Positions 1 to 9,785 of a stretch of 64,000 nt of DNA are shown here, one piece after another. Every line of letters starts with the position of its first letter. Position 1 is the first letter of the stretch. Origin of the DNA: Burkholderia mayonis (GTDB lineage Bacteria > Pseudomonadota > Gammaproteobacteria > Burkholderiales > Burkholderiaceae); contig NZ_CP013386.1 in assembly GCF_001523745.2 (NCBI RefSeq), positions 1,860,001 to 1,924,000 on the forward strand, in the 5' to 3' direction. The notes beneath the pieces were generated by a model. The model had not been told where the DNA came from, searched no databases, and saw nothing but the letters and a program-made list of their open reading frames with translations. The position numbers were made by a program, and so were the translations under genes.

Positions 1-942
1 GGCGCCGACGCCGACCCGGCGCTCGAACGGGAGCCCGAACGCGTCGAGCGACGGTTGCGCGCGATGTTCGGCGACGAAGTGGCGTTCCGGATCGACTGGG
101 TGAGCGTCTATACGTTTCGCTGCCGGCGCCTCGCGCGCTTCGTCCATTCGCGCATCGTGTTCGCGGGCGACAGCGCGCACGAAGTCAGTCCGTTCGGCGG
201 ACGGGGCGGCAACGGCGGCTTGCAGGACGTCGACAATCTCGGCTGGCGGCTCGCCGCGATCGTTCGCCACGGCGCGCCGGCATCGCTGATCGATTCGTAT
301 GGCGATGAGCGCGCATTCGCCGCCGACGAGAATATCCTCAACTCGACGCGCAGCGCGCGCTTCATCTCGCCGGAGAGCCCGGCCGCCGACGTGTTGCGGC
401 GCGCGGCGCTCGCGCTCGCGCGCACGACGCCGTTTGGCCGCGCGCTCGTCAATTCCGGGCGGCTGTCGCGTCCGGCCGTGCTGACGGGCGTCGGGCAATT
501 CGCCGGCGCCGTCGCGCACCCCGGCGTGCTGAAGCCCGGCTCGCCCGCCGTCGACGCGCCCGTCAAGCGCGCCGGCGAGCCCGACTGGCTGCTCGCGCAC
601 CTGGGCGGCCCGGGGTACACGCTGCTCGTCTACGGCGATCCCGACGACGCGGCGATCTCCGCGCTCGCCGCCGCGCCGCGCGCCGCGCTGCTCGCCATCG
701 TCGTTGCGTCGCCGGCACGGCCCGCGCACGAGCACGATGCGCCGGGATGCTCGACGCTGTGGGATCACGAAGGCTTCGTCGCGCGGCGCTACGGCCTCGC
801 GCCGGGCAACGCGGTGCTGCTGCGGCCGGATCAGCACGTGCTCGGCTCGTTCGAGCGCGTCGATTCGAGAGCGCTGTGGACGATCCTCGATCGCGCCGTC
901 GGCACGCCGATTCCCCTTTCGTTCGAGGAGACGCAATCATGA
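1..942 (+). CDS. FAD-dependent aromatic monooxygenase (5' partial)
   Basis: The reading frame is open from the first base, so the FAD-binding N-terminus lies outside the window. The visible part carries the second flavin motif of the PheA/TfdB class A flavoprotein hydroxylases: GDSAH, then a glycine-rich stretch, then a GLQDVDNLGWRLA helix (from about base 168 on). The last ~110 residues resemble the C-terminal thioredoxin-like domain of this family. Such enzymes hydroxylate aromatic or related substrates with NAD(P)H and O2; the substrate cannot be told here. Its stop overlaps the start of the next gene by four bases (ATGA), so the two are translationally coupled. Confidence 0.85.
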   Translation, partial: GADADPALEREPERVERRLRAMFGDEVAFRIDWVSVYTFRCRRLARFVHSRIVFAGDSAHEVSPFGGRGGNGGLQDVDNLGWRLAAIVRHGAPASLIDSYGDERAFAADENILNSTRSARFISPESPAADVLRRAALALARTTPFGRALVNSGRLSRPAVLTGVGQFAGAVAHPGVLKPGSPAVDAPVKRAGEPDWLLAHLGGPGYTLLVYGDPDDAAISALAAAPRAALLAIVVASPARPAHEHDAPGCSTLWDHEGFVARRYGLAPGNAVLLRPDQHVLGSFERVDSRALWTILDRAVGTPIPLSFEETQS

Positions 943-1169
943 GCGGCAACGTGAGCGACAGCTTTGCAACGCCCGTGACGGGGGCGCGCGTTCCGGAGCT
1001 CGCCGATCCGGATGCCTATTTTGCGATGCTGGCCGATGCGTGCCGCGATCTCGACGACGCTCAGGGCCATCTGTTCCATGCTCAGCTCGTGCTCGTGCTG
1101 ATGCATCACATCGCGGACTCCGACGTGTTGCGCGACGCCATCGCGATCGCGCGCGCCGGCATCGACTGA
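939..1169 (+). CDS. small DUF2783 protein
   Basis: A 76-residue protein whose ATG overlaps the monooxygenase stop. The core reads LADPDAYFAMLADACRDL, then a helix ending in LVLVLMHHIADSDVLRDAI, which matches my memory of the DUF2783 family, typically encoded beside FAD monooxygenases. No catalytic residues are evident. An accessory or stabilising role for the upstream enzyme is inference from coupling only. Confidence 0.75.
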   Translation: MSGNVSDSFATPVTGARVPELADPDAYFAMLADACRDLDDAQGHLFHAQLVLVLMHHIADSDVLRDAIAIARAGID

Positions 1170-1283
1170 TCCGGCGCCCGGCCTCGACCGCTGCTTCACG
1201 AGGCCGAATTTCCGGGCGAGCGCGCGAGACGACGCTGCCGCCCATCTTCAATGTGGGCTTTCCGCGATCGAGGGCACGAAACC

Positions 1284-4200
1284 ATGTTCAAGACTACTGA
1301 ATACCGGCGCGACTCCATTTATCGCCAAGGACTCGAGGATCCGCCCGGACGCATTTTCGTGAGCGGCCAGCAGACGCTGGTGCGTCTGCTGCTCGCGCAG
1401 GCCGCCGCCGACCGCGCGGCGGGTCTGAACACTGCGGGCTTCGTGAGCGGATACCGCGGGTCGCCGCTCGGCGGCGTCGACCACGAGCTCTGGCGCGCGA
1501 AAGCGCGACTCGAGGACGCGCATATTCGGTTCCAGCCGGCGATCAACGAAGATCTGGCCGCGACGGCGCTGATCGGCACGCAGCGCGTCGAAACCGATGC
1601 GACGAGGCGCTACGACGGCGTATTCGGCATGTGGTACGGCAAGGGGCCGGGCGTCGATCGCTCGGGCGACGCGATCAAGCACGGCAATGCGTACGGTTCG
1701 TCACCGCACGGCGGCGTGCTCGTCGTGACGGGCGACGACCACGGCTGCGTGTCGTCGTCGATGTCGCACCAGTCGGATCGCACGCTGATCGCGTGGGGCC
1801 TGCCCGTGATCCACCCGTCGGGACTCGCCGACTACGAGCGCTGCGGACTGTGGGGCTGGGCGCTGTCGCGCGCATCGGGCCTGTGGGTCGGCTTCAAGGC
1901 GATCACCGAGACGGTCGAGGCGTCGGCGTCGGTGCCGACGTTCGAGCCGCCGCATTTCACGCAGCCGCCCGTCGATCCCGGCCCGGACGGACTGCATTGG
2001 CGGTGGCCCGATCTGCCGGGCATGCAGATCGAGCGGCGCCATCCATACAAGCTCAAGGCGGCGCGCGCGTTCATGCGCGCCAATCCGCTCGACGAGGCCG
2101 TCACGACGCCCGCGCGGCCCGTGCTCGTGATCGCCGCGGTCGGCAAGGCCTATCGCGACGTGCGCGAGGCGCTGCGGCAAGGAGGCGTGTCGCTCGACCA
2201 GCTCGAGCGGGCAGGCGTCGCGCTGCTGAAGATCAACGTCGTCTATCCGCTGTCGCCGTTGCTGGAAACATGGGCGCATCGCGCGGGCAAGGTGTTCGTC
2301 ATCGAGGAAAAGCAGCCTGTCGTCGAGGAGCAGCTCAAGCACTGTCTCTACAACGCGCGGCACGACCGCCGCGCGACGATCGTCGGGAAAGTCGACGAGA
2401 AGGGCGCCCCGCTTGTCTCGGAACTGGAGGAGCTGCGCCCGTCGCGCGTTGCGCCGCTGCTTGCGCGACAGCTGAAAGCGTTCGACGTGCCGCTGCGCAT
2501 CCCGCACGCGTGGGGCGCGGCGCCCGCAGTCCGCGCGCAGGCATGGATCCGGCGCACCCCGTATCTGTGCTCGGGCTGCCCGCACAATACGTCGACGCGC
2601 GTGCCGGCGGGCAGCGAGGCGCGTCTCGGCATCGGCTGTCATGCGATGGCGGCGCGGATGCCCGAGCGCGCGACGAGCGGCAGCGTGCAGATGGGCGGCG
2701 AGGGCGTCGACTGGCTCGGACAGGCGCCTTTCGTCGATACGCCGCACATTTTCCAGAACATCGGCGACGGCACCTTCTTCCATTCGGGCTATCTCGCGAT
2801 TCGGCAGGCGATCGCCGCGGGCGCGACCCTCACGTACAAGCTGCTCTACAACGACGCGGTCGCGATGACGGGCGGCCAGCCGGTCGACGGCCAGCTCACC
2901 GTCCGCAAGGCGGCCGAGCTCGTGCTGAGCGAGGGCGCGCGGCGCGTCGTCGTCGTGGCCGACGATCCCGGCCGCTACCGGGCGCACGACAGCGTGCCGA
3001 AGGGTGTCGAAGTCCATCATCGCGACACGCTCGACGACGTGCAGCGCCAGTTGCGCGACACGCGCGGCGTGAGCGTGCTCATCTTCGATCAAGCCTGCGC
3101 GACCGAAGCGCGGCGCAGGAAGAAACGGCAGCCGCCGCCTGCGGTGCAGACCCGGGTCGTGATCAACGAGGCCGTGTGCGAAGGGTGCGGCGATTGCCAG
3201 GTGAAGTCCAATTGCCTGTCCGTCGTGCCGGTCGACACGCCGTTCGGACTGAAGCGCACGATCGACGCGCACTCGTGCAACACCGATCTGTCGTGCGTGA
3301 AGGGCTTTTGTCCGAGTTTCGTGACGGTCACGGGCACGCCGCGCGAGCGCCGGCCCGCGAAAGCCGATCCCGCCGACGTGATCGCACGCGCCGACGCGCT
3401 CGCGCAACCGAAGCCGCGCTCGCTCGACGAGCCGTTCGAAATCATGCTGGTGGGCGTCGGGGGAACGGGCGTCGTCACCGTCGCGAACGCGATCGGACTC
3501 GCCGCCCATCTGGACCGACGCTCGGTCAGCGTGCTCGACTTCACGGGCTTCGCGCAGAAGGGCGGCGCGGTGCTCAGTCACATCCGGATCGCGCGCGAGG
3601 CGGAGGTGCTGCATCAGTATCGGATCGACCGCGGCGGCGCCGACGCGCTGCTCGCCGCCGATCTGCTCGTCGCCACCGAGGACGACGCGCTGGCGTCGCT
3701 CGAACGCGGCAAGACGTTCGTCATTGCGAATACCGCGCAGACACAGACGGGCGCGATGTTGCGCGATGCCGACGCGCGCATCGAGACGGACGCGATCCAG
3801 TCGCTGATCGAGAAGGTCGTCGGCGCCGAGCGCTACGACGCGATCGATGCGAAGGCGCTGGCGGCCGAACTGCTCGATCCGATGCAGGCCAACATGCTGC
3901 TGTTCGGCTACGCATGGCAGCGCGGCGCGGTGCCCGTGTCGCTCGCGTCGCTGCGCCACGCGCTGGGCCTGCAGGGCGGCCAGGCCGACGCCAAATATCT
4001 CGCGTTCTCGTGGGGACGGCTGTGGGCGGCGAATCCGGCATTCGTCGCGCACCATCTCGGCACGGCCGGCGCGACGCCGCCGGGCGCGTGGCGTCCCGTC
4101 GGCTTCGTGCGGCGCAAGAAGGAAACCATCGACGAATTGATCGCGTCCCGCACGGCGTTTCTCACGCAATACCAGGACGCGCGTTATGCGGCCCGCTACC

Positions 4201-4826
4201 GGCGAATGGTCGAGCGCGTGCGCACGGCTGCGGCGCCGCTCGGCGACGTCACGCTCGTCGACGCGGTCGCGCGCATGCTGTTCAAGCTGATGGCCTGCAA
4301 GGACGAGTACGAGGTCGCACGTCTGCATACGTCGAAGGCGTTTCTCGACGGCCTGCGCGCGCATTTCGCCGGCCGTGCGAAGCTGACCTTCCACCTCGCG
4401 CCGCCGACGCTCGACGCGCGCTCGAAACAGGGCGGCCAGCCGCCGCGCAAGCGCGCCTTCTCGCGCTGGATGGTCCCGGCGTTCCGCGTGCTCGCGGCGG
4501 GGCGCGTGCTTCGGCACACGCCGCTCGATCTGTTCGGCTGGACGGCCGAGCGTCGCGACGAGCGCCGTCTCGTCCGCGAATACGAAGAGACGCTCGATCG
4601 CCTGCTGCCGCGGCTCACGCGCGACACGCTCGCCGACATCGTCGCATGGGCGAAGACGCCCGATGCGATTCGCGGCTACGGCTACGTGAAGGCGGGCGCG
4701 ATCGTGAAGGCGCGCGAACGGCAAACCGAGCTCGTCGAGCGGATCCTCAGCGGACACGCGAAGCCGGCGGCGGCATCCGTCGCCGTGCGGGCGCACGACG
4801 AGAGCGGCGCCGAGACGGTCGAATGA
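1284..4826 (+). CDS. indolepyruvate:ferredoxin oxidoreductase family protein (alpha-gamma fusion)
   Basis: About 1180 residues, the size of the fused aerobic-bacterial type. The N-terminal part is a thiamine-diphosphate/pyrimidine-binding region (SGYRGSPLGG near residue 60). A cysteine cluster CSGCPHNTST lies near residue 430. A ferredoxin-like segment with CEGCGDCQVKSNC and further cysteines spans about residues 630-680. The gamma domain begins near residue 720 (GVGGTGVVTVANAIG). Members oxidatively decarboxylate aryl- or branched-chain 2-keto acids to acyl-CoA. The ATG at 1284 is chosen over the one at 1251 because a GAGGG sits 8 bases ahead. Gene order with an FAD monooxygenase suggests aromatic or keto-acid catabolism; substrate unknown. 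Confidence 0.88.
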   Translation: MFKTTEYRRDSIYRQGLEDPPGRIFVSGQQTLVRLLLAQAAADRAAGLNTAGFVSGYRGSPLGGVDHELWRAKARLEDAHIRFQPAINEDLAATALIGTQRVETDATRRYDGVFGMWYGKGPGVDRSGDAIKHGNAYGSSPHGGVLVVTGDDHGCVSSSMSHQSDRTLIAWGLPVIHPSGLADYERCGLWGWALSRASGLWVGFKAITETVEASASVPTFEPPHFTQPPVDPGPDGLHWRWPDLPGMQIERRHPYKLKAARAFMRANPLDEAVTTPARPVLVIAAVGKAYRDVREALRQGGVSLDQLERAGVALLKINVVYPLSPLLETWAHRAGKVFVIEEKQPVVEEQLKHCLYNARHDRRATIVGKVDEKGAPLVSELEELRPSRVAPLLARQLKAFDVPLRIPHAWGAAPAVRAQAWIRRTPYLCSGCPHNTSTRVPAGSEARLGIGCHAMAARMPERATSGSVQMGGEGVDWLGQAPFVDTPHIFQNIGDGTFFHSGYLAIRQAIAAGATLTYKLLYNDAVAMTGGQPVDGQLTVRKAAELVLSEGARRVVVVADDPGRYRAHDSVPKGVEVHHRDTLDDVQRQLRDTRGVSVLIFDQACATEARRRKKRQPPPAVQTRVVINEAVCEGCGDCQVKSNCLSVVPVDTPFGLKRTIDAHSCNTDLSCVKGFCPSFVTVTGTPRERRPAKADPADVIARADALAQPKPRSLDEPFEIMLVGVGGTGVVTVANAIGLAAHLDRRSVSVLDFTGFAQKGGAVLSHIRIAREAEVLHQYRIDRGGADALLAADLLVATEDDALASLERGKTFVIANTAQTQTGAMLRDADARIETDAIQSLIEKVVGAERYDAIDAKALAAELLDPMQANMLLFGYAWQRGAVPVSLASLRHALGLQGGQADAKYLAFSWGRLWAANPAFVAHHLGTAGATPPGAWRPVGFVRRKKETIDELIASRTAFLTQYQDARYAARYRRMVERVRTAAAPLGDVTLVDAVARMLFKLMACKDEYEVARLHTSKAFLDGLRAHFAGRAKLTFHLAPPTLDARSKQGGQPPRKRAFSRWMVPAFRVLAAGRVLRHTPLDLFGWTAERRDERRLVREYEETLDRLLPRLTRDTLADIVAWAKTPDAIRGYGYVKAGAIVKARERQTELVERILSGHAKPAAASVAVRAHDESGAETVE

Positions 4827-4910
4827 GTTGAAGGGCGCGCGGGGCCGATGCGCGGGAGCCATGGCCTCGCGCGTCGGTTTCGTGTCTCGCGCTCGCTCGC
4901 ACGCGGCGGC

Positions 4911-4938
4911 GAAACCGCCCCGCCCGCCGGGCGGTTTC
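4911..4938. terminator. hairpin between convergent genes
   Basis: Perfect 10-bp stem (GAAACCGCCC / GGGCGGTTTC) with an 8-base loop in the 120-base gap between the oxidoreductase and the convergent MmgE/PrpD gene. GAAA precedes and TTTC follows, so it could terminate in both directions, though the T tract is short. Confidence 0.5.
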
Positions 4939-4946
4939 GGCCGGCG

Positions 4947-6347
4947 TCAGGCAGCGGCTGGCGCGTGCAGCAGCGACGCGAGTTGCGCGTACTTCGGATT
5001 CCGATTCGATGCATCGACGACCCAATCGACGATGCCGGCGCGATTCGCTTGCGCATGCGGAAGACGCGAATAGGCGACGCACTTGTCGAATTTCGCGGCG
5101 AGTTCGTTGAGCGTCATCGGGTTCTTCGGGTTGCCTTTCGCGTACGAAACTTCGCCGGACAGCACGCGCCCGTCGACGAGCTGGATCGCGATCTTGATCT
5201 TCCCGTGCGTGCCGAGCTCACGGCGCTCGCAATCGGGATCGGTGGTCGGATGAATCTTGCGGCTCACGGCGATCACGTTAGGGCGGCGGATCGCGTCGTC
5301 GGTGAAGTCGCCGATGAACAGATCGCCGGTCGCGAGGACCGTCGCGACGTTGTACGCGATGCTGAAGCGCGCCTCGACGACGCTCGTCGGCGCCTGCTTG
5401 CGCGCCACCGGCGCGCTGACGAGATCGTAGATCTGCTGATTGGTCTGGATGTCGACGCGCTCGATCTGCGTTGCGTCGAAGCGCTCGCCGTTCGTCAGCG
5501 CGAGCGCGAGCGCGGCGGCCGACGTGTTCGGGCGGCAAGTCGGGAACGGCTTGAACGCGATGCCGTCGACGTTCGCGAACGTCTTGCCGAGATCGGCGTC
5601 GACCGTCTCGACGGCCGAGCCCGGCTCGAACGCCGAATAATAGCCCCAGCGGCCCGTCAGGAAGTCTCGCGCGCCCGTGAAGCCGTGCGACGCGAGCACG
5701 ACCGCGCGCACCGCGTTGGCCGCGACGAGCCCTTGCTGGTAGAACACGGTCGGCGCGCCGTCGATCATGCATTGCGTCTCGCCGAGCGCCGACGTGTACG
5801 CGATCCCGAGCGCATCGCGCAGCCGATCGCCCTTCAGCCCGTACAGGATGCCCGCCGCCGCAGTGGCCGCGATCACCTTGCACAGATCGTAGCGGCCGCT
5901 CTCGAGCAGCGTCTCGCGGCGCGCGCGCGACAGCCGGATCGACAGATCGAGCCCGGCGACGTAGGCGGCGATGAATGCCTGGTGATCGATTTCGTCGGCC
6001 TTCAGATCGGCGACGGCGAGCAGCGGCGGAAGAATCGCGACACTCGGATGCGTGCCGAGCGGATCGGCGACGTCGTCGAAATCGAGCGCGCGCGCGGCCG
6101 CGCCGTTCAGGAGCGCGGCGGACGGCGCGGGCAGGCGGCGCGCGCGGCCGATCGCGCGCGCTTCGGGCAGGCCGCCCCAGTGCTCGATGACGCCGGCGAG
6201 CAGCTCGACCTCGGCGTCGCGCGATCCGGCGATCGATACGCCGAGAATGTCGATCAGCGAATGCTTCGCGATTTCGATCGCAGCGGGATCGATCTTCGAA
6301 TACGTGAGGGTGTCGCAGTACCGCGTGATGTTGGATTCGAGACTCAC
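4947..6347 (-). CDS. MmgE/PrpD family protein
   Basis: 466 residues, full family length, GTG start preceded by GGAG. Recognisable from the N-terminal all-helical region (SLIDILGVSIAGS), then NGAAARALDFDDV and the long lid domain. Relatives include 2-methylcitrate dehydratase (PrpD), cis-aconitate decarboxylase and uncharacterised dehydratases of CoA-linked or tricarboxylic substrates. It is the last gene of the minus-strand carboxylase/HMG-CoA reductase operon, 87 bases after the biotin-carrier gene, so a dehydratase or hydratase step in that pathway is likely; exact reaction unknown. Confidence 0.85.
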   Translation of the reverse strand: MSLESNITRYCDTLTYSKIDPAAIEIAKHSLIDILGVSIAGSRDAEVELLAGVIEHWGGLPEARAIGRARRLPAPSAALLNGAAARALDFDDVADPLGTHPSVAILPPLLAVADLKADEIDHQAFIAAYVAGLDLSIRLSRARRETLLESGRYDLCKVIAATAAAGILYGLKGDRLRDALGIAYTSALGETQCMIDGAPTVFYQQGLVAANAVRAVVLASHGFTGARDFLTGRWGYYSAFEPGSAVETVDADLGKTFANVDGIAFKPFPTCRPNTSAAALALALTNGERFDATQIERVDIQTNQQIYDLVSAPVARKQAPTSVVEARFSIAYNVATVLATGDLFIGDFTDDAIRRPNVIAVSRKIHPTTDPDCERRELGTHGKIKIAIQLVDGRVLSGEVSYAKGNPKNPMTLNELAAKFDKCVAYSRLPHAQANRAGIVDWVVDASNRNPKYAQLASLLHAPAAA

Positions 6348-6434
6348 GGCAACTCCGCTATGGTGGAAGGTCAGGAAATCGATTGAAACGGTCGCGCCGG
6401 CATGGCGCGCGGTTCGGCCGCTCGGCGAGCGCGG

Positions 6435-7007
6435 TCAGGCGGGATCGGCGTCCGCCACGCTGACGAGCAACGCGCCGGCCTCGACGTTCTCCGCCGCCGC
6501 GACGTGCACGGTCTCGATTCGGCAGCGACGCGGCGCAGCCAGCGTCATCAGCATCTTCATCGCCTCGATGCGGACGACCGGCGCGCCTTCGTCGACGACG
6601 TCCGATTCGGCGACCAGGATTTCGGCAACGCGCGCGGGCATCGGCGCAGTGATCGCCGCGTGCGCGGCGCGTCCGCGCTCGCGGCGCGTTCCGTTCGAGC
6701 CGCGCGGTGCGCCGCGCGTGCCGATGGTTCGATGAATGCCGGCGTAGTCGAGCGTCATGCCGCCTCGCGCGGCGGGCGTCAGCAGCACATCGTGATGCGC
6801 GCCGTCCGCTTCGGCGACGAGCCTGACGACGCCGTCCGGCAGCGATTCGCGGGATATCAGGCGAAGCAGCAGCGCGCAGCCGTCGCCGAACGTCGCGCGA
6901 TAGACGTCGGGCTCGAGGGTCTGGACGTCGATCCGCACGGGCGGTTCGTCTTCCGGCGCGTCGCTCAACGCGCCCGTATAAGTTGTGCGAAGCAGGGGGA
7001 TGCTCAT
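6435..7007 (-). CDS. biotin carboxyl carrier protein of acyl-CoA carboxylase
   Basis: 190 residues. The C-terminal ~70 form a biotinyl domain with EAMKM, the lysine being the biotin attachment site, and a preceding PMPARV hammerhead start. The N-terminal ~110 residues resemble the linker domain joining carrier and carboxylase in propionyl/methylcrotonyl-CoA carboxylase alpha chains, here as a separate gene. Start at 7007 is set by GAGGAG about 6 bases upstream. It follows the biotin carboxylase by 47 bases and would carry carboxybiotin between its two neighbours. Confidence 0.88.
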   Translation of the reverse strand: MSIPLLRTTYTGALSDAPEDEPPVRIDVQTLEPDVYRATFGDGCALLLRLISRESLPDGVVRLVAEADGAHHDVLLTPAARGGMTLDYAGIHRTIGTRGAPRGSNGTRRERGRAAHAAITAPMPARVAEILVAESDVVDEGAPVVRIEAMKMLMTLAAPRRCRIETVHVAAAENVEAGALLVSVADADPA

Positions 7008-7054
7008 GCGAGCGCTCCTCGTCGTGGTTGACAGGACTCGTCGAACGGGCGCCG

Positions 7055-8551
7055 TCACGGCAGCCACGAGCGTCGGTCGTTCCGGATCACCCATGCGGAA
7101 GGAACCGACGCACGGTTAGTCGGCTCGCTCGTTCTCGGCGCAAGCGTCGGCGTGCCGACGTGCGCGGCGAGCGCCGCGAGCGCGTGTAGCACGCGCACCG
7201 TGCCGTCCGGCATGCCGTGCGCGAACGGGAAATCGCGCGTCACCGAGAGGTCGTAGCGCCCGAGCCGGAAAGGCGGATGATCGATCAGCCAGCGATGGAA
7301 CGGCAGGTTCGTGCTGAAGCCCGCGATCGCGAGTTCGCTCAACGCGTCCTGTGCGCGGCGCAGCGCGATCTCGCGCGTCGCGCCGTCGACAATCAGCTTC
7401 AGGCACAGGCTGTCGAAGCGCGTCGACTGCCGTGCGCCGGCGTGGACGCCCGAGTCGATGCGAACGCCCGGCCCTTCGGGCACGCGGTAGTGCGAGACTA
7501 CGCCGCCCGTCGGCAGGAAGTCCGCATGCGCGTCCTCCGCGCACACGCGGAACTCGATCGCGCAACCGCGAAAGCGCACGTCGCCCTGAGACAACCCGAG
7601 CGGCTCGCCCGCCGCGGCGCGCAGCATCTGCTCGACGACGTCGACGCCGGTGACGGCCTCGCTGACCGGATGCTCGACCTGGATCCGCGCGTTCATCTCG
7701 ATGAAGTAGAAGCGCTCGTCGCCCTCGACGAGAAATTCGACGGTGCCCGCGCTGTCATAGCCGACCTCGCGTGCGACGGCGAGCGCGGATTCGTGCAGCC
7801 GCTCGCGCAACGCGTCCGACAGCGAGGGGGCGGGCGCCTCCTCGACGATCTTCTGCCGCCGTCGCTGCACGCTGCATTCGCGCGTGCCGAGATGCAGCAG
7901 ATTGCCGTGGCGATCGCCGAGCACCTGCACTTCGATATGGCGAATCCGCTCGCCGAGGAAGCGCTCCAGGTAAATTGCGTCGCTGCCGAACGCGAGCTCG
8001 GCCTCGCGGCGAACCTCGGCGAGCGCCGACTCGACCTGCTCGGCGCGCTCGACGACGCGGATCCCGCGACCGCCGCCGCCGAGCGCCGCCTTGATGAGGA
8101 TCGGAAAGCCGATCTCGTGCGCGGCGGGGACCGCTTGCGCGTCGCTCGACACGATCGCGCCCGGCACGACAGGCACCGCCGCCCGCTGCGCGGCGACGCG
8201 CGCCTCGATCTTGTCGCCGGTGCGGCGGATTGCCTCCGCGTGCGGTCCGACGAAGACGAGCCGCTTCGCCGCGCACGCGGCCGCGAATTCCGCGTTTTCG
8301 GCAAGCGGCCCGTAGCCGGGCGCGACCGCGTCCGCGCGCACCGCCTGCGCGATCGAAACGACCGTGTCGATCAGCGTCGCCGGATTCCATGCGTCGATGT
8401 GAAACGACGAATCGGCTGCGAGCACGAAGCCGGCGTTGCGATCGTCGTCGGTGTAGATCGCGACGGTCTCGATATCGAGCAGCCGGCAGGTACGGACGAA
8501 GCGCAGCGCGATTTCGCCGCGGCAGCACAGCAGCACGCGCTTGATGCTCAT
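7055..8551 (-). CDS. biotin carboxylase subunit
   Basis: 498 residues. Order: N-terminal preATP-grasp domain, ATP-grasp with KAALGGGGRGIR (glycine-rich loop), FIEMNARIQVEHPVSE (catalytic strand with metal-binding Glu/Asn and Arg), and the carboxylase C domain to about residue 450. The first motif reads CCRGEIALR instead of the usual ANRGEIA(I/V)R, a mild deviation. The ATG overlaps the HMG-CoA reductase stop by four bases. Carboxylates biotin on the carrier encoded just downstream. The last ~40 residues are low-complexity and may be a lineage-specific tail. Confidence 0.9.
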   Translation of the reverse strand: MSIKRVLLCCRGEIALRFVRTCRLLDIETVAIYTDDDRNAGFVLAADSSFHIDAWNPATLIDTVVSIAQAVRADAVAPGYGPLAENAEFAAACAAKRLVFVGPHAEAIRRTGDKIEARVAAQRAAVPVVPGAIVSSDAQAVPAAHEIGFPILIKAALGGGGRGIRVVERAEQVESALAEVRREAELAFGSDAIYLERFLGERIRHIEVQVLGDRHGNLLHLGTRECSVQRRRQKIVEEAPAPSLSDALRERLHESALAVAREVGYDSAGTVEFLVEGDERFYFIEMNARIQVEHPVSEAVTGVDVVEQMLRAAAGEPLGLSQGDVRFRGCAIEFRVCAEDAHADFLPTGGVVSHYRVPEGPGVRIDSGVHAGARQSTRFDSLCLKLIVDGATREIALRRAQDALSELAIAGFSTNLPFHRWLIDHPPFRLGRYDLSVTRDFPFAHGMPDGTVRVLHALAALAAHVGTPTLAPRTSEPTNRASVPSAWVIRNDRRSWLP

Positions 8552-9774
8552 GTCGTGCGCTCCGACGGCGCGCGCGCCGCTTGCTCGAGACCTCGGCCGA
8601 GCACCGTGTGCGCACGCGTGAATTCGCCTGCGCTCACGGCGCCCGCGACCGACACCTCGCCGGCGAGCGCGACGGCCGCCGCGATTTCCGCGAGCTTGCG
8701 CGCGTCGTCCTCGCAGCCGAGCATGCGCAGGCATTCCTGCTGCGCGGGCAGGCGCGTGCCGCCGCCGACGACGCCGACGATCACGTTCGGCAACGTGACG
8801 GCCGCCAGCAGGTCGCCGTTGTCGAGCACGTCGAACGTCGTGCACGCGTTCTTGAACGACACGGTGACGAACGCCGGATCCTGGCCGCATGCGATGAACA
8901 GCGCGGTCAACGCGTTGGCGACGTGGATGTTCGGCGCGGTCGCGCCGCGCTGCGCGAGCAGCGTGTTGCACGCCTGCAGGAAGCGGCGCATGCGCGCAGG
9001 CGTCGTGCGCAATCGCGCTTCGACCAGTTCGGCCGGAATGCGCGCGCTCGCCGACACGTAGCGGCCCTTCGCCTGATCGCCGACGAAGCGCTTGTCGCCG
9101 CCGAGCGTGTTCAGGTAGCCCTCGACGAACTGCGGACATTGCTCGGCGATGTATCGGCAGGCCGCCTCGTTCGCCTTCGTCGCCATGTTCAGGCCCATCG
9201 CGTTGCCTGTTTCGTATGTGAACGCGAGGCCGACCAGATCGCCTTGCAGCAGCGGCGTGACTTCGAGCAGACGCGCATGCCGGCTCGTCGCGTTCGCGGC
9301 CTCGACGATCCGCGCGACATGGGCGCGCAGCCACGCGTCGAACGCGCTCGCGTGGTTCGCCGAGCGCAGCACGATCGCCGAGACTTTTGTGAGCGCATCG
9401 CCGAGGAAGCGGTATGCGGGCCGCTCGCTGTCCGGAAGCGCGTTGTCGAGCAGCGTCGTCGTGCAACCGCCGCTGTCGGAGATGAGACTCATGCCGCGGG
9501 AAAAGGATGCGACGAGCGCGCCTTCCGTCGTCGCGAGCGGCACGACGAATTCGCCGCTCGCATGCGCGCCGGTGATCTTGAGCGGCCCCGCGAGTCCGAG
9601 CGGGATGCCGACGAAGCCGGTGAAGTTCTCGCACGTGCCTTTGACGGCTTCGGGCGAGACAGGCTCGCCGCCGAGATGCGGGTAGCGCCCGCCCGTCAAA
9701 TTCTCGACCCAGCGCAAGCGGGCTTCGATCTGCGCGGCGGCGTAGTCGTTTTGCGAATCCCTCGGAATGCCCAT
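8548..9774 (-). CDS. hydroxymethylglutaryl-CoA reductase
   Basis: 408 residues. Family landmarks in order: ENFTGFVGIPLGLAGPL (substrate-binding), LATTEGALVASFSRG with the catalytic glutamate, GNAMGLNMATKA, GGDKRFVGDQAKGR with the active-site lysine, CGQDP with the catalytic aspartate, VGVVGGGTRLPAQ, and a C-terminal AHTVLGRG histidine. The pattern is closer to class I (archaeal/eukaryotic-like) enzymes than to the class II degradative enzyme of Pseudomonas mevalonii; this is by eye only. Start at 9774 is supported by AAGAGAG. It sits between carboxyltransferase and biotin carboxylase genes with 11-base and -4-base spacing, unusual company for this enzyme. Direction (mevalonate formation or breakdown) is not visible. 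Confidence 0.9.
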   Translation of the reverse strand: MGIPRDSQNDYAAAQIEARLRWVENLTGGRYPHLGGEPVSPEAVKGTCENFTGFVGIPLGLAGPLKITGAHASGEFVVPLATTEGALVASFSRGMSLISDSGGCTTTLLDNALPDSERPAYRFLGDALTKVSAIVLRSANHASAFDAWLRAHVARIVEAANATSRHARLLEVTPLLQGDLVGLAFTYETGNAMGLNMATKANEAACRYIAEQCPQFVEGYLNTLGGDKRFVGDQAKGRYVSASARIPAELVEARLRTTPARMRRFLQACNTLLAQRGATAPNIHVANALTALFIACGQDPAFVTVSFKNACTTFDVLDNGDLLAAVTLPNVIVGVVGGGTRLPAQQECLRMLGCEDDARKLAEIAAAVALAGEVSVAGAVSAGEFTRAHTVLGRGLEQAARAPSERTT

Positions 9775-9785
9775 TTGCGCTCTCT

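Noticed and set aside
1701..4862. A 1053-codon open frame antisense to the indolepyruvate oxidoreductase-like gene
   Set aside because: Rich in Arg, Ala and His with no family motif; a typical mirror frame created by GC3 bias over a well-conserved real gene.
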